A DNA stretch of 64,000 nt. It comes from Gavia stellata (taxonomy: Eukaryota; Chordata; Aves; Gaviiformes; Gaviidae). The translations under genes were made by a program, and so were the position numbers. Below, one piece after another: positions 34,718 through 47,700 of the stretch. The stretch lies in assembly GCF_030936135.1 (NCBI RefSeq), contig NC_082611.1:9873001-9937000 (forward strand), given 5' to 3'. The notes beneath the pieces are model-generated. The model searched no databases. It was given only the letters and a program-made list of their open reading frames with translations, and had not been told where the DNA came from. Position 1 is the stretch's first letter, and every line of letters begins with the position of its first letter.

Positions 34718-37559
34718 CTGTTCTGTTGGCTGATCAGTAGGAGGGCCACGCTTTTTGTGTGTGCAGGTTTAAGGTGGAAACGATCCCATGCAGCCTCTGC
34801 TGGCTCGGAATTCAGAAGCCAAAGAAGATTTCTATTTTCGCTATGATCTTATACTCTTAAATCTCCGCATGCATTTTTGGAGGTAGGAAACAACGTGTGG
34901 ACTTAGATGTGTGAGCAGAGTAAGGGTTTGGAATTGGTCTCAGAATAAGGTGTTTAATGGGTATGTTTTTAAGTGCTCAGAGATCTGTGTATGCCAATTG
35001 ACCCTTCATCCTTTTTTTACATTTTATTTTTGAAAAGGGGGCTTTTGGATTCAGTGGAAACCCCTAAAATGGAAGATGAATTTGACACCACCATATTCCG
35101 CATTTAGATGCGTGTATTGAATTTGGGAACAAATCAATTTATTGTATTCCCTGCTCTCAGCCTGAAAGTGTTTCAAAAATAGATCTAGGTTTTCAGCTGA
35201 GATCTTTCCATCTTGCCACTTCTTCATGGGCCCAGGACAGTGGTGTAATGCAGAATGCAATTTGCTCCTTCCTTACCTCCCCACCCAGTCCCCAGGGGTA
35301 AACTGCTTTTATGGTCTTCATTGGCCTACTAGAAAACATCTGAACGCCCGTGCTTAATAATCTATCCTTTATTCTTTTGCCTGTAGGTTTTCCCTTTGCC
35401 AGCTCTGAGACACCTCATTGTCCTGGAAATTCATGAGGGGACGTTCAAACTGCAAGTTTAAGCCCTTCCTCTTGGGAGACTGTTGATTTTTTTTTTTTTC
35501 CCCCTCACTTTCTGAATTTTTCACAGTGGCTACTTAGGAAAAAAAGTTCTTACTGCAGTGAGTCTAATTGTATTGACCTGAATGCATGGTAGCTTCTTGT
35601 CATTTCATGAGGAGCGCTTGCATCCTGGTCTTTGCAGAAATGGGCTGGGAGTGAGGGTGTATGTCGGCACTACCCGTTATGGAATATTCTACATGAACCC
35701 CAAAGATAAACGGTGCATGGTCTGCGAGACTGAATTGAAATCAGGACGCGACTCCTCTTTCCCAAGGTTCAGATTAAACAGAAACAGAGCTGCTTTAACC
35801 AGAGCCAAAGTTTATTTGAGGAAAAATTATTGTGGCTCAGTAGCAATTTCCTTACTAAAGGTCATCTGTGTGTTATTAACTCACTATTACGTTTACCCGT
35901 TGTAGAACATCCTTAATGCCTCTCTTCCTGATTCCCTTTTCACCCTGCCTTCTCCTCGTTCTGTGCATTTGCTTCTCAAACACAAGTGTATCCAAATGCT
36001 ACCTATGATTGTGTAGACCCGCATTTAGGCATGAAAAAGCTATTTGTGTTCCAAGTACTGATTATATGTCAAACTGCATGATATGGGCTGCCTTTAATGG
36101 GCTGCAGAGTTGTGCAAATATCGTATGCCCCTTTTAGCATAGGGTTTGGTTTTGATTATTAGCAGACTTTTTTTAATGTGGGTGAGTTGCGTGACTCTGG
36201 GTTGGTGAGATTTGCATGGATCCTGCTGTGAACTTTGTGAATTCAGATAAGAAATTCCTGTTTAAATCTCCTTTATATTTGAGGGGCCTTTTCTGTGAGT
36301 TTACTGCTTTTTGCAGAATATATTTATTGCTCTAGTTCAGTCATTGGTTACTAAAGCAAATGATTCAATATATTTCGTTTACACCCAACTGAGCCATGCA
36401 TGTAGAAAGGGTGAATCAGGAGCAAAACTCGCACAGTATTCCTCTTTGCTTTGCTAATTTCATGCTGATGCTTTCCTTGTGATCTGCTGCTATTTTTTGG
36501 AGTACTCTGTCTCATGGATTAACCAAAAGGCTTGGTTTGCATGATGCGCTACACATCACATACCATTGTGTGATTTCATTTCCATTGGCAAATGTCTGCC
36601 AGCCGCTTCCCCTCTGAAGGTGCAGTTGGAGACTTTATCTCCTCTACTTGTTACTGTCTGCTCTTGCTCTTCTTTCAGTCAAGGTTGGGAGGTTCTGACT
36701 GCTTTTGTGAGCCACTGTGGCTGTGACATGTTGAGGTTTTTAACCAGAATGTTGTTTTATATGAAAACAACATATGCGTGTGTGTATCTATAAACTGAAA
36801 TGGGAATTACATGTGGACTTCTTTATGATGCCAGTCTTCTGTTGAGTCTTCTCAAAGATGCCACAGCTCTCACTGCAATTTGCTTTGTTATTCAGATCCT
36901 GCCAACTTCCCTGCTCCCACTGAGACCCCTGAGAAGTAAAATTACTGTCTTGTGAGAATCACCTCTGCTTTATAGAAGTGGATAAAAAGCAGCCAATTAG
37001 TTAAAAAGGCATGTCAATAAATAGCTGTTAATTAATTGTATTTATAAGATTGTGTTTTGAAACCATTGTGGTGTACCTGCGAAGCAATATTTTACTGAGA
37101 GGGGTGTGTGGTAGGCTTGAGATGTCTGAATGTGGCGGTTTCCCATGCTGGTTCATTCCTAGTGAAGGCTGTGCTTCCAAAGTGTAGCTGTGAATTTACA
37201 GCAATAAGCTACTGTTTGGGTTTTGTGGTTTGCGGGTGGTTTTTTTTCCTTTCTTTTTTCTTAAAGACAAATACAATACTTCTGATCAAGATCTGAGTCA
37301 CACATGCCCATGTGGCCTGTGTCATGCTCTAATACTGATATAAGTCTGTTTGAAAGACAGGCAGAAAGATAAAGAATCTGTTTTTTACATAGGTCTGAAG
37401 TCAGTTGCTCAGCCTTATGCTTGCCAAATAAATCAGGAGATACCCACAGCGTCCAGGGATGTGCACCGAAGATTAGACCCAGAATACCAGAATGCATTTC
37501 TATACTGTATATACTCCTTTTACTGGGTTGAATCACCCAAAGGTCTCTCGTTATAACAG

Positions 37560-37708
37560 GATAAGCAGCCAAAATGAGGACAAAGATGGAGACTCTGATA
37601 ATACAATCAGTGAGCTGCCTCCCACTCTTCAGGATGTTTCCCCTGACAGAAGGCGGTCATCTTCAGATGCATCACGGTCCACTTACAGCCTCACGAGGCG
37701 GATTTCAA
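37560..37708 (+). CDS. SYT17: SYT17 coding exon 4, serine-rich linker
   Basis: The first base completes codon 61 (Leu) with the CT left by exon 3, then residues 62-110 follow, with one base of codon 111. It begins ISSQNEDKDGDSDNTISE and includes SPDRRRSSSDASRSTYSLTR. This is the charged, serine-rich linker between the lipid-anchored cysteine cluster and the C2 domains. RRRSSS and RRIS fit basophilic kinase consensus sites, so it may be phosphorylated (inference). The acceptor is TTATAACAG (ending 37559) and the donor GTAAGG at 37709. Phase and sequence agree with the SYT17 family. Confidence 0.95.
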
Positions 37709-38141
37709 GTAAGGTCGTCCTTCCAACATTAATGTAATTCTTGTGGGGAAGAAAATCAAACTGTAGTGCTTGCTCTTTCATCTTTTAGACAGGGAATCAA
37801 GTCAAGTTGAAGGTACATTGATTAAAATCTCATCCTGTTCTGCAGGAACACAGTGGAAGGGGCTGTCCGTGTTTTTCTTGCTGAAGCACATGCATGATAA
37901 TTGCACGTGGAAAGGGACGGGGGCGGGGGGGGGAAGCGTAGCTGAGCTTGCACTTCAGCCTAACCAAAGGTGCGATTAATTGTTGGCAATGTAATGGTGA
38001 AAAGTCCCACTGGGGAGCCTGCTGTGCTGGGCATTGCATGGACGCAGAATAGCTGTACCCAAAGAAGCACAAGCTGACTTGTGCCTCTAATGGCTTCAGT
38101 TGAGTTTCTAACAATCGTATTTGTGCATTTCTCTCATTTAG
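37709..38141 (+). other. SYT17: SYT17 intron 4
   Basis: Short (433 bp) intron between the linker exon and the C2A exon, ending in a good pyrimidine tract and TTTAG. It contains a G-run at 37919-37932. No other feature is seen. Confidence 0.85.
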
Positions 38142-38761
38142 GTTTAGAATCGAGGAGGCCAAGTTCTCCATTAATTGACATTAAACCTATCGAGTTTGGA
38201 ATAATAGGAGCAAAGAAAGAAATAGTTCAGCCAACTGTCCTGCGAAAAACCTATACCCCAGATGACTATTTTAGAAAGTTTGAACCAAGACTGTACTCTC
38301 TTGACTCAAATAGCGATGATATGGACTCCTTGACAGATGAGGAGATCTTATCGAAGTATCAGCTGGGCATGCTGCATTTTAGCACTCAGTACGACCTGTT
38401 GCATAATTATCTAATAGTACGAGTCATTGAGGCTAAAGATCTGCCTCCTCCGATTTCTTACGACGGTTCAAGGCAAGACATGGCTCACTCTAACCCCTAC
38501 GTGAAGATCTGCCTTCTTCCTGATCAGAAGAACTCCAAGCAGACTGGAGTGAAACGCAAAACGCAGAACCCGGTGTTTGAAGAGAGGTACACATTTGAAA
38601 TCCCCTTTTTAGAAGCCCAGAGAAGAACTCTGCTTTTAACCGTAGTGGATTTTGACAAATTCTCGCGCCATTGTGTTATTGGCAAAGTGTCAATGCCCTT
38701 GAGCGATGTAGACCTTGTGAAAGGCGGACACTGGTGGAAAGCCCTTGTGCCTAGTTCTCAG
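38142..38761 (+). CDS. SYT17: SYT17 coding exon 5, C2A domain
   Basis: Largest coding exon: completes codon 111 and encodes residues 112-317. After LESRRPSSPLIDIKPIEFG comes an acidic stretch (DSNSDDMDSLTDEEI, 165-179), then C2A at about 184-310 (LGMLHFSTQYDLLHNYL and onward). The classic C2 calcium loops are degenerate: SNPYVK replaces the usual SDPYVK, and loop 3 reads DFDKFSRHC where canonical C2A domains carry another Asp near the end. This fits the family's calcium-independent behaviour. The exon ends ALVPSSQ at 38761 before donor GTAACA, in phase 0. If the donor were skipped, the frame would run 26 codons into the intron before a stop, giving a C2A-only product; I see no reason to think that is used. 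Confidence 0.97.
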
Positions 38762-41700
38762 GTAACAGAATTTATCAGATTATTGCCACAATTTTTCTCA
38801 CTGTTCTTTTGTGCAGTTCCTTTGCTTGTTGGCAAGTAATGCAGTTTCTAATTAGTCATTGTCATCTTGTTAATACAGCATCTGCTGGGCTGAAATACTG
38901 GTGGGCCTATAACTGGTCTTTTAACTAATACTGTGAGGTAGAGGAGCTGTCCTCTTTCATATTCAAAGGAGGTGACAAAAGATCCTGTGTCAACTCTAAT
39001 GAGAATAAATCAAGACTGCTTTGGAAGTCTGCACCTTTTGGAAGATCTTTTCTTGTCACTACAGTGACCTGCATCCATTCCTAGACACTGCAGTGACACT
39101 GCACCATCTGGGTCACCCCTGTGGTTGTTAACATGACTGTGCTTTGGGAACATGAACTGAACCACTGGTGCCAGTTCAGTAATGATTTGATTCAAGAAAG
39201 TGTATAGAAGACAAAGTCTCTACAGACTTACGGCATAATGCATGAGCAAAAAAATTGCAAGGTAGTGGTGGATTTATTTACATCATGTCCCTGAAGGAAA
39301 TAAACTTGCCATAGCTTTTGTCTGATGTAGGTGGCACCTTGCATGCATGCAAGTTTGAGCATGCATTTTGGACTAGATTCAACCATCCGATGGGATGGGA
39401 AGAGGAGGTGCAGAGGGTCTGTTCTCAGGAAGGGGCTCTGGTCAGTGCCACCTCCTTGCCAGCCGGGAAAAGAGCTGTTCAATGGGAGTCTGAGCTTTGC
39501 GCCCAGGAACAGCAGTTGGCTACCAAATTTGCTATTAGCAGTATCACCCACATAGCTAGAGGCACGAGATCCCATAGAAAGCCAAGCTAAGAGCGTAGCA
39601 TGAGCAACATCTCAAACGTTTGTGCTAAGGACAGGAGTACCACTCAAGGTTGGTATAACAGGGTTGCCTCTCCCAGTTCCTTGCCAGCTCTGGGATTGCA
39701 GTTTCTAAGTTTTAGAGCCTTTGCTGAATCAAAAACCTGTGTGAACTTGGGTGGTTCACATTTTCTTTGATTTTTATGTGTTCACAAAAGGGTGGTATAG
39801 CCAGAGGTATCGGATGAGATGAACAGTAAATCATTGGCCTCACTGCTGATTTATGGTGTGGGTCCGAGAGTCTGATTTGGAGTGGAAACTTGTGATCAGA
39901 CACTTGTGGAAGTAAAATCCACCGAGCAGTGTTTATACACGAAGTCAGCCGGGTCTCTGACTCTGCTTTGCCCCCTCTCTGTGTGCAGAGTGGCTGGAGA
40001 GCGCTTTTGCCTCTTGCTCAGACCTTCTGCAGTGTGTAAGAGAGATCAGACCCCTGATAACTGCAAGAGAGCCCACTAGATTTGCTGTAATAGCAGTGTT
40101 ATGGGATTAGCCTGAACATTGTTCATGCAAAAAGGGAAGTTTTGAAAGTCGTGCACAAATCAAAACCGTGGGGTCCCCGAGTGTGTCTTTATGTAGGACA
40201 TGTCTTCGTGTCAGTGGGATCTGCTTTGCTCGGTAGAGTGGCAGTGGGGGGTGAGGGGACAGCTGTGTTATGAAATGGTTCATAAGGAAAATGAACGAGG
40301 ACAGATATTCCTGGGCTCCCCTCACTGCTTGGGCCTTTTCCCCAAATGTTTGTTTACAAATGCCTGCAACAGCTTTTTTCTTTCTGGTATTTGCACTTCA
40401 ACTCGGGCTCTGCGTTGTATATCTGAGGACAGAGCTCTCCTCTTTGCATCCCGTTATCCTCCCATGAGTCACACCATGCAGCATTGCTTTTTCTGCCTGC
40501 CCCCCCGCTTTTGCATGATAAATACTTCTCTGTATTATGTATCTCTTTATTAGTAACATGGATTAATTCCACAGCTAATACAGACCTTGATTAGACAAGA
40601 TCATCTCTGCCTTCATGTGCCAAGCTCCGAGCCAGCCCTTCCTCCCTCCTCCCTCTCCAAAGTTTCATTGAAAGCTGCTGCTGTTTTCAGCAGTGCTGTC
40701 TGCTTCACCAGGATTCAAGATAAAGTATTTATTCAGAAATTGGCATTTCTGATATTTATAAAAGGAAGGAGAAAAAGAGAAAACTCCCTTTGAATGGGCA
40801 GGCCTAACCTTACAAGCCTTTTGCATCTATCTGCTTGCTATCATATGGAAAAACTTAATTTAAGCAAAGTCTTTCACATCTTGATTACTGAAACGTCTTG
40901 TTCTGGTCTTTTCCTTGTTCTTTTTGGCTGGGTCTTAGCTGACAGACTGCAACTGCAAATAGAACAACAGTACTTGTCCTAGGATATCCAGGGAGGATGT
41001 TTGGTATCATCTTCCCTTGTTCTCTCAGCAATAAGATTTTTAAAGTTCATTGAATAAGGTGTATTTTCTCTTAGTGATTCAAGTTAAATGCATGCACTGG
41101 AAGAAGTGAAACAATAAAGCTTATTACTTTGAAAAACTGCATTTTCATGTCTTTCAATAACGGTGACGCTTGTGCTAGAAATTTGTGAGGTTTTGTTTGA
41201 TTGCTAGTTGGAAGATTCTGCCAGTGCAATGATAGATTGGACATGTTGACAACTTTTTTTTATACTTCTCACTTTTTTGCTTGATTAGTTGAGCGACAGA
41301 CAGCCTTTATTAGTTTCTTGTTGGATTGAACCTGAGTCAGTTCTGATCATGAGTGGATGAAAATTTGCCAGGCGGGGTTGGCTGCCGCGGGGCTCTGGCA
41401 CGGAGCAGCAGCTGGCAGCAGCACCCCCCCAGCGATAAAGAGCGTGGTGGAGAAAATGCTGAAGCAGGTGCTTGGAAAACCGGTAACAGGCGGGAGAGAA
41501 AAGCAGACAGGCATAGATGTGATATGTAAAGATGAAAGACACAAAATACGGGATTTTTTTTTTTAATTGGCATTTATAGACAGAAACATGATGAGCTGGA
41601 GAGATGGAATAAAGTGATTCCAGACGGCAGGAGCTGTGGAGAAGGTTTTCTCTTCATACCGGTGGGAGCGGGATGGGGCAAGGTTTGTGGAAGAGTGGAG

Positions 41701-44700
41701 AAAGTGGCCTAAATGGTATTGGCTAAGATGAACATCCGTTTCGCGCTTGCTGTATCCACCTGGAAGCCAGTGCCATGGAGTGCGCTGATAAAGTCGGATG
41801 CTGAGTCCTTGTCCCACCGTCACGCTGAGCCCCATCAAGCCCAGAGCTGGGACACTGCCTCAGTACAGGACTATGTCAGCACGAGTAAGTCCTGCTAAAA
41901 AAGGTGGGGGATGGCAGCAATCTTCTGGTGCACGTGGTGTCGGCAGGGACGGGTGGGTTTCTCCCAGGCTGAGGCATGGTCCAGCTTCTGCAGCCAACAG
42001 CTCCGTTGACTCCACTGCTCCTTAGGCCTGTGGATGGGACGTACAGCTCCTCGGAGGGTGAAAGCCCATCATCATTAATAGAGTATTTTCATTACCACCT
42101 CAAGGAGTCGCTTGTTAACTAACAGCCTGAGAACTTGTCTTGGGTGTAAGGAGGTGGGCTGTGCAGCATCGCTGTGCTCGTCATGTCGGGAATGGGTGGT
42201 CAGAGAACCCAAACATGGGTGAGCAGCGTGCTGTCCTCTCAGCCCTGAGGAATCAGTGCGATAAACGACTTCATGCTAAGCTTCACGCAAAAGACTGTAC
42301 CTGTCTGTAAGTGCTTTTTTGGTTTGGATCATGCATCGAGCACTTAGGGTGACTGAGGCCAAAGCAGAGGCACAGGGGAGCTGCCGTCCAGTGTATCGTC
42401 AGAGCCAGCAGCTAAGCAGAAGGGCTTATTCCTTGTAGAAAATGTCAGTGCTGGTATTGCCAAATTCTTTATCCGTGGTAGTTCTGGGACGCTTTTTCTT
42501 GCAGGGTAATTAATGTGTTTCTAAAGCGCAGTAGCTACTCATGGAGTCCAGTCCCCATAGGAACTCTCTGCACTCCTTAAATATCCCCTTAAATGCATGT
42601 GGCTTTGCTTAATTACCATGAATGAAGTTGGCAGGCCTTGCTGTAGCCGGGCTCAGATTCGCACATTTCGCACATGTTCAGGACCCCAAGTTTTATTGAC
42701 ATATGATTCATTTCTCTTTTGGCAGATTTGAGTGGGCAGGAATAAACGTTTTAGACCAGCACTAATGAGAGCTTGGAGATCGTTCTGCAAACGAAAAAAA
42801 ATGCCTGGTCATGGTAGGAAAATAGCGTAAAAATTCCTTCTCCCCTCAAATTAAGCCATTTTTATGGTAGAGGGAGTATGTATTGGACTTGCTTTTTAAG
42901 CTTTGAGCTGTGAGTGCACCAGAATGACAGTCATTTAAGGAGCTGTCAGCTTTTTACATTCAAAATGGTATGTGATCCTCAAATGGAGTGGCTTTGCTAT
43001 GGCAGCTCAGCAATTTTTGATTCCCATCTCAGGGATAAGCCTACAACAAGTACTGCACTGTTGTTCTTACTGTCCCTTGGTTGGGAGGGAAAAGGGAGAA
43101 ACGAATTTGAAATTCAGGTAATGATTCATTTTGGAGCATTCCTCTCGGTGCTACGTTGAATTCTGCCATGCAGCCAGGTGGTTACGGTGTGCGGCTTGGA
43201 GGCCCCCAGTTGTGCATGTACCGGGTTTGTCCTTGGCACCCTTCTTCCTTGGCTTATCCATTGCAGCCCTGAGAAGGAGCCGTCCCTGGGGAACGTGGAT
43301 GATGCCTTGTGTTTGGTAGCACAATGTATTATTGAAAATAATGCCAGCACCCATCTCTCGTACAGGCATAAAGCAGTGGACAGGCAGAGACGTGGTTCAG
43401 AGCGTTGGCACAACAGTTGACTCAAGTCTGTGCGTCAGTGTGGCACGGGGGTCTATGTTCGTGACACAGTCACGGGAAATTAAATGTGAAAGTGAATGTT
43501 GTCAGGGTGTTCTCCTTTTTTTCCTTTTTTTTTTAGCTGTCCAAAAGCTTAGCGGCTGCTTAATTAAAGGAAAGATGCAGAATCACTGATGATGAAAGTG
43601 GGTTGGTTATGTGGGGCTATGCTCGCTCATTAACAGGATGTTAAAATCAACCTGGCAGTTCACCAGTGTCTGGCAGGAGAGATGCCCTGGGCAAAGCCTG
43701 GCTGGAGGCAGGATGCAACCACGCTGCAGGGCACGGGAGTTGAGGGGACTGTACAGGATGCTGTGATGGATGCTTGCCTGTCACGATTACAACATTTTTG
43801 GTCTTTACCTGTGGTTTGTTGTCATATTTTGGCTTATGACATTCTACCATCTTCCTTTCACTCTGTATCTTTATTTTTTACCCAGATCCATTTCACTGGG
43901 TTTTTCCCCCTTTCCTTTTCCAGTCTTTAAAACTCCAGCAGTGAGAAATTTTTCTTCTTGATCATTTTCTCTTCTTTATCCTTATCTGTCTCTTCTGCTT
44001 CCAGCTGTCATCTCAGTCTCCTCCGCCCTTCCCCTCTGTGCTGTTCACTCCTCCTCCTTTCTGCAGAGGACTGGGATGCTGTGGGGTGCATTTTGCTGGG
44101 GAGGAACCCAGAGGAGGGGTTGGTGGGGGTCGTGGGCAGGACCTCTCCATAGGCTCTCTCCCTCCCAAAGGTCTTTGCACAGGAGAGGCTTTCTCATGGC
44201 CGTGCAAACTGATGCAAAGCCAGTTAGACTTTAGAAAGGACTTTGTGACTCTCTTCACCATATGTCTACTCAGCATCTGTTACGTAGGTAACGTTGTTCT
44301 TATTCATTGGTAAGTATATATTTTCTTTCAGGTTTTAATAGCTCAGCCTTCCCAAAATGATTGCCGTACGTCACAGGATGCTGTAGAAAGCTTGTTAGAG
44401 CAAACTGTTCTAAACCATCAGTTTTCTAATGTGCCTGGAGGTACCATCACAGATAACCTTGAGGAGGAAAATCAATCTGAAACTTCATTAGGAGTGTTGC
44501 ATAGATGTCTGTGCTGATGTAATGTGCTCTGGTTCCCGTCGGGAACTGGGGAGGGTTTCAGCTGCCGAATTGTGCTGGTGTGGTAGCAATACACGGCGAA
44601 CAGTCTGGGGGCCTGCAAGGAGAGAATTGCCCTGATCCAAACATGATGTGCAAGTGGCATTAATTAAAAGCACCTCTTCCCTTGAGACAGCCTCTTTGTG

Positions 44701-47700
44701 TTTCAGAGATAACAGAAAAGAAAAAAAAAACTTCTTATGTGTGTTTGGTTCAAGCCAGATGGTAGCTGCAGAAGGTTCTGGATCATGGGCGAGCCCAAGG
44801 CTGCAAATCCAAATGACTGACCGTGTAATAGGGCTGCAGAGAGGAACAGCCAGGAGTGAAATGTTAATCAGAGCTTCAGGAGAGTCTCAGACATCCCAGA
44901 CTTGGTGTCACTTCGGCACCTCATCAAACAGGAAATTGCTTTTCCAGGGTCATCTGGGATCTCGGCACAAATCAGCACGTCATCAGCATAATAATGGCAA
45001 CTAAAATGATGCCTTTGCACAGCGGTACCCGAGGGGCATCTCTGCACACTGCGTTCTGTGAACAAAATATTCAAAGCGAAACCAACAGCGTTCTAGTTTC
45101 CTGATGAAAAGACCTAGGAAAAGTAAAATTCAGGCACTTCCTTTCCCTGCGGTGAGCAACGTGCAGATGACACCTCTTGCCCATGAACTTGCGTCCCTCT
45201 CCTCCGCTCAGCCCCTACGCGAGTCTGAGGTTTGGGGAGCCTCCAGCGTGTGACAAAACAAAAGCCAAGCTTCTGCGCCTGCAGTCCCCCAGCAAGACGT
45301 GTCTTAACGCTGTCGCTGATGAAGACGCCTATAAACAAGGCGATGGGCGTGGGGGCCAATGACTATGGTAACACAGAGCGTTTCCAAGGTGTAGGTGCAC
45401 TCAGTGGGTCCATGGGCTGGAGGATCACCCTGGGCAGCTCCTGTGACCCCATGAGCCACCTGAGACCTCTGTGGCAACTCATCCCTGAGCTGAGTCTCCT
45501 GCCTGACCCGCAACAAGAAAGGTCCTGTTTCTGCATGTCACAGTGGACCCCACTCTTCTCCCCAGTTGCCTCTGTTTTGCCCACTGAGCCAGCGAGTCCA
45601 TTAAGCCACAGCTGTGTCTGCGTCCTCATCTTCATCTCTGACACACACTGTGCCACCAGCGTGCCTTATTAGCAAGACTGTCACATCAGCAAAGGTACGC
45701 CGCCGCGTGAGCTTGTCGGGGAAAGTGCAGGGAACTAAAACCTGAGGAGGTATGCCTTGTACCTCAGGCTTCTTGGAGCAACCCATTAATTCCTTGCCTG
45801 ATTGCTAACGATGACTGGTGACCAAAGAACAGGAAAGCTAACGAGTGTGGTGCAGCACGACACGATGGAGGCAGTGCCGGTCTGACATGCCGGGGAGGAA
45901 CGCGTGGTGGCAGCTGGCCACTGGTCCGTTTTCTTGAGTGCTTGACATCCCCTTGGGCACCATGGCAGGATTTGAGCACGTTTCCTAGATCCTTGCGGCT
46001 AAGCTAGAAATAATGCATTTATAAGATCAGAGGCAATTCACTGCTCGAGTTAAGTGCCTTGAAAAGGCTGAGTCATTTGTGTGGGGAGGTGAGCCATCCG
46101 GGGTCTGGGTTTCCTTCTGAAAACACCTTTTGTTATCACTGCAAACACTGCTGGTGCTCTGCCTACAACGGGGCTTTTGCTTTCTCGCTGGGTTCGAGCA
46201 CGCCATCCTGCCATGGCCTCTGTGGGTTGGATTGTATGTTCCGTTCCTTACCATAATTAACAAAAATCTGCACACGCTTGAAAAGCATTAAGGGACAGAA
46301 GGTGGTATTGAGATTTGGGAAATTAGGCCTGATCTGAGACTCATTAAAGCTGGTGGTAGTCTGTCTTCTGACTCCAGTGGATCGCACTTACAGAGTATAG
46401 CGTTTTGTATCTCACCTTACTCAAATTTAAGCCCAGATAGTCAAAAAGATTTTTCTAGAGGTGCCAATATCCCTGTTGAGTTAGGTCCTATGGAAAACCA
46501 GGGATTTAGCTTTACCTTTACCTATCGAAGGCTCGAGGGTTAGGCAGCAGTGTGATGGTTACGTTATGGTGGGTCCTTCAATAACCTCTGCAGGGGTTAC
46601 AGGACATGGTGCTGGGGAGGGTTCAGGTGGGGGTAGATGTCTGGCTCTCCTGCCTGTGCCTTGGGTGTTACGTACCCAGTCTGATATTGTCAGTGTACAA
46701 TGTGAGGCAATTTTTTTAAAATGGTGCATAAATGTCAGTGTGTCGGAAGCGTGGAGATCTACCTGCCCTTGCTGAGCTTCACCACTCCTCCCTGACCCAG
46801 GGAAGCCCCTTCGTTCCTGCAGGTCTTGGATAAGGTCAACAAGGTTCCACCAATGGACGAATCCAGAAGTAATTACCCCAAATCTTAACGTGGATTTTCA
46901 GCACTCTAAGCTTGAGGTGACTTGAAAGGTCCTACATCCCTGCCCAGAGCCAGCCTGCCTCCTGGCTATGCCTGGGGTTTGGTGTTTGCAGCAGAGCTGT
47001 TTGATTATCTCTTCCCAGCAGGTAATAACATCACTAATTAGTTTCCTAATTTGTGCTGTCCAAATGTACCTGAATTTCTAGGAATTAAAGCCTGCATGGA
47101 ACCCGACGCAGTGGTGAATGCAAGTGGAAGTAGGACTGGATATGTTAAAAATGTTGTTGATGTGTTATAAAAAATGAGCAGGGGTCGAGGGGCACCCCAG
47201 GCGGACCCTGTTGTGGGTGGCGTGGTGGGCGCTGCGCTGCTTCGTTACTGTTCTTCTAATAGATTTAGAAGTCACCGACTGTTCTTGATGATAAACGTGT
47301 CTTCAGGCTGGTCCAGCCACAGACCCGAGAGGAGCGGTTTTGGGGAAAATCAAACCAAAGATGATAGTTTCAATTAGATAGATGACGTTTAAATCACCTT
47401 GGATGTGAGACTCCCTTAGATCCTTACGTTGTGCAACCATTGGGCACAACAGTGTGTGTAGGTATGGCTTGACCTCGCAAAAGTCGTGAATGTCGTGTGC
47501 ATATTGGGTCAGGTTTGTGTTGGGGAATGGCTTTCTGATGGAAAGAACTTAAAATATCATGTATTGAACAAAACCGTGATACGGGAGTTGCCAAAGGTTG
47601 ACAGAAGAGGGGTGCCTTCTCGGTGAAGCAAAAATACTGTAGCAACGGAAGAAAATGCACGTAGTGAATGTGAGTGTGCATGCTGCGTAGTCGTATGCTG

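Larger units (their letters stand above)
32364..37559 (+). other. SYT17: SYT17 intron 3
   Basis: 5.2-kb intron. It contains the 34-bp palindrome of Grainyhead-type sites at 33249-33282 and a purine-rich tract at 34558-34717. A 107-codon ATG frame at 35582-35905 has no recognised domain. No additional SYT17 exon is supported. Confidence 0.8.

Noticed and set aside
35582-35905. 107-codon ATG frame in SYT17 intron 3
   Set aside because: No domain and no supporting signals beyond the open frame. It is compatible with chance in 64 kb, so it is mentioned only in the intron note.
37492-37737. 81-codon frame read as a separate gene
   Set aside because: Its second half is SYT17 exon 4 in its correct frame. 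The first part lies in intron 3 upstream of the acceptor at 37558-37559, and the end runs past the donor.
38081-38839. 252-codon frame taken as a complete one-exon gene
   Set aside because: It is SYT17 exon 5 (C2A) extended by chance into both neighbouring introns. Splice signals and phases match the multi-exon model.
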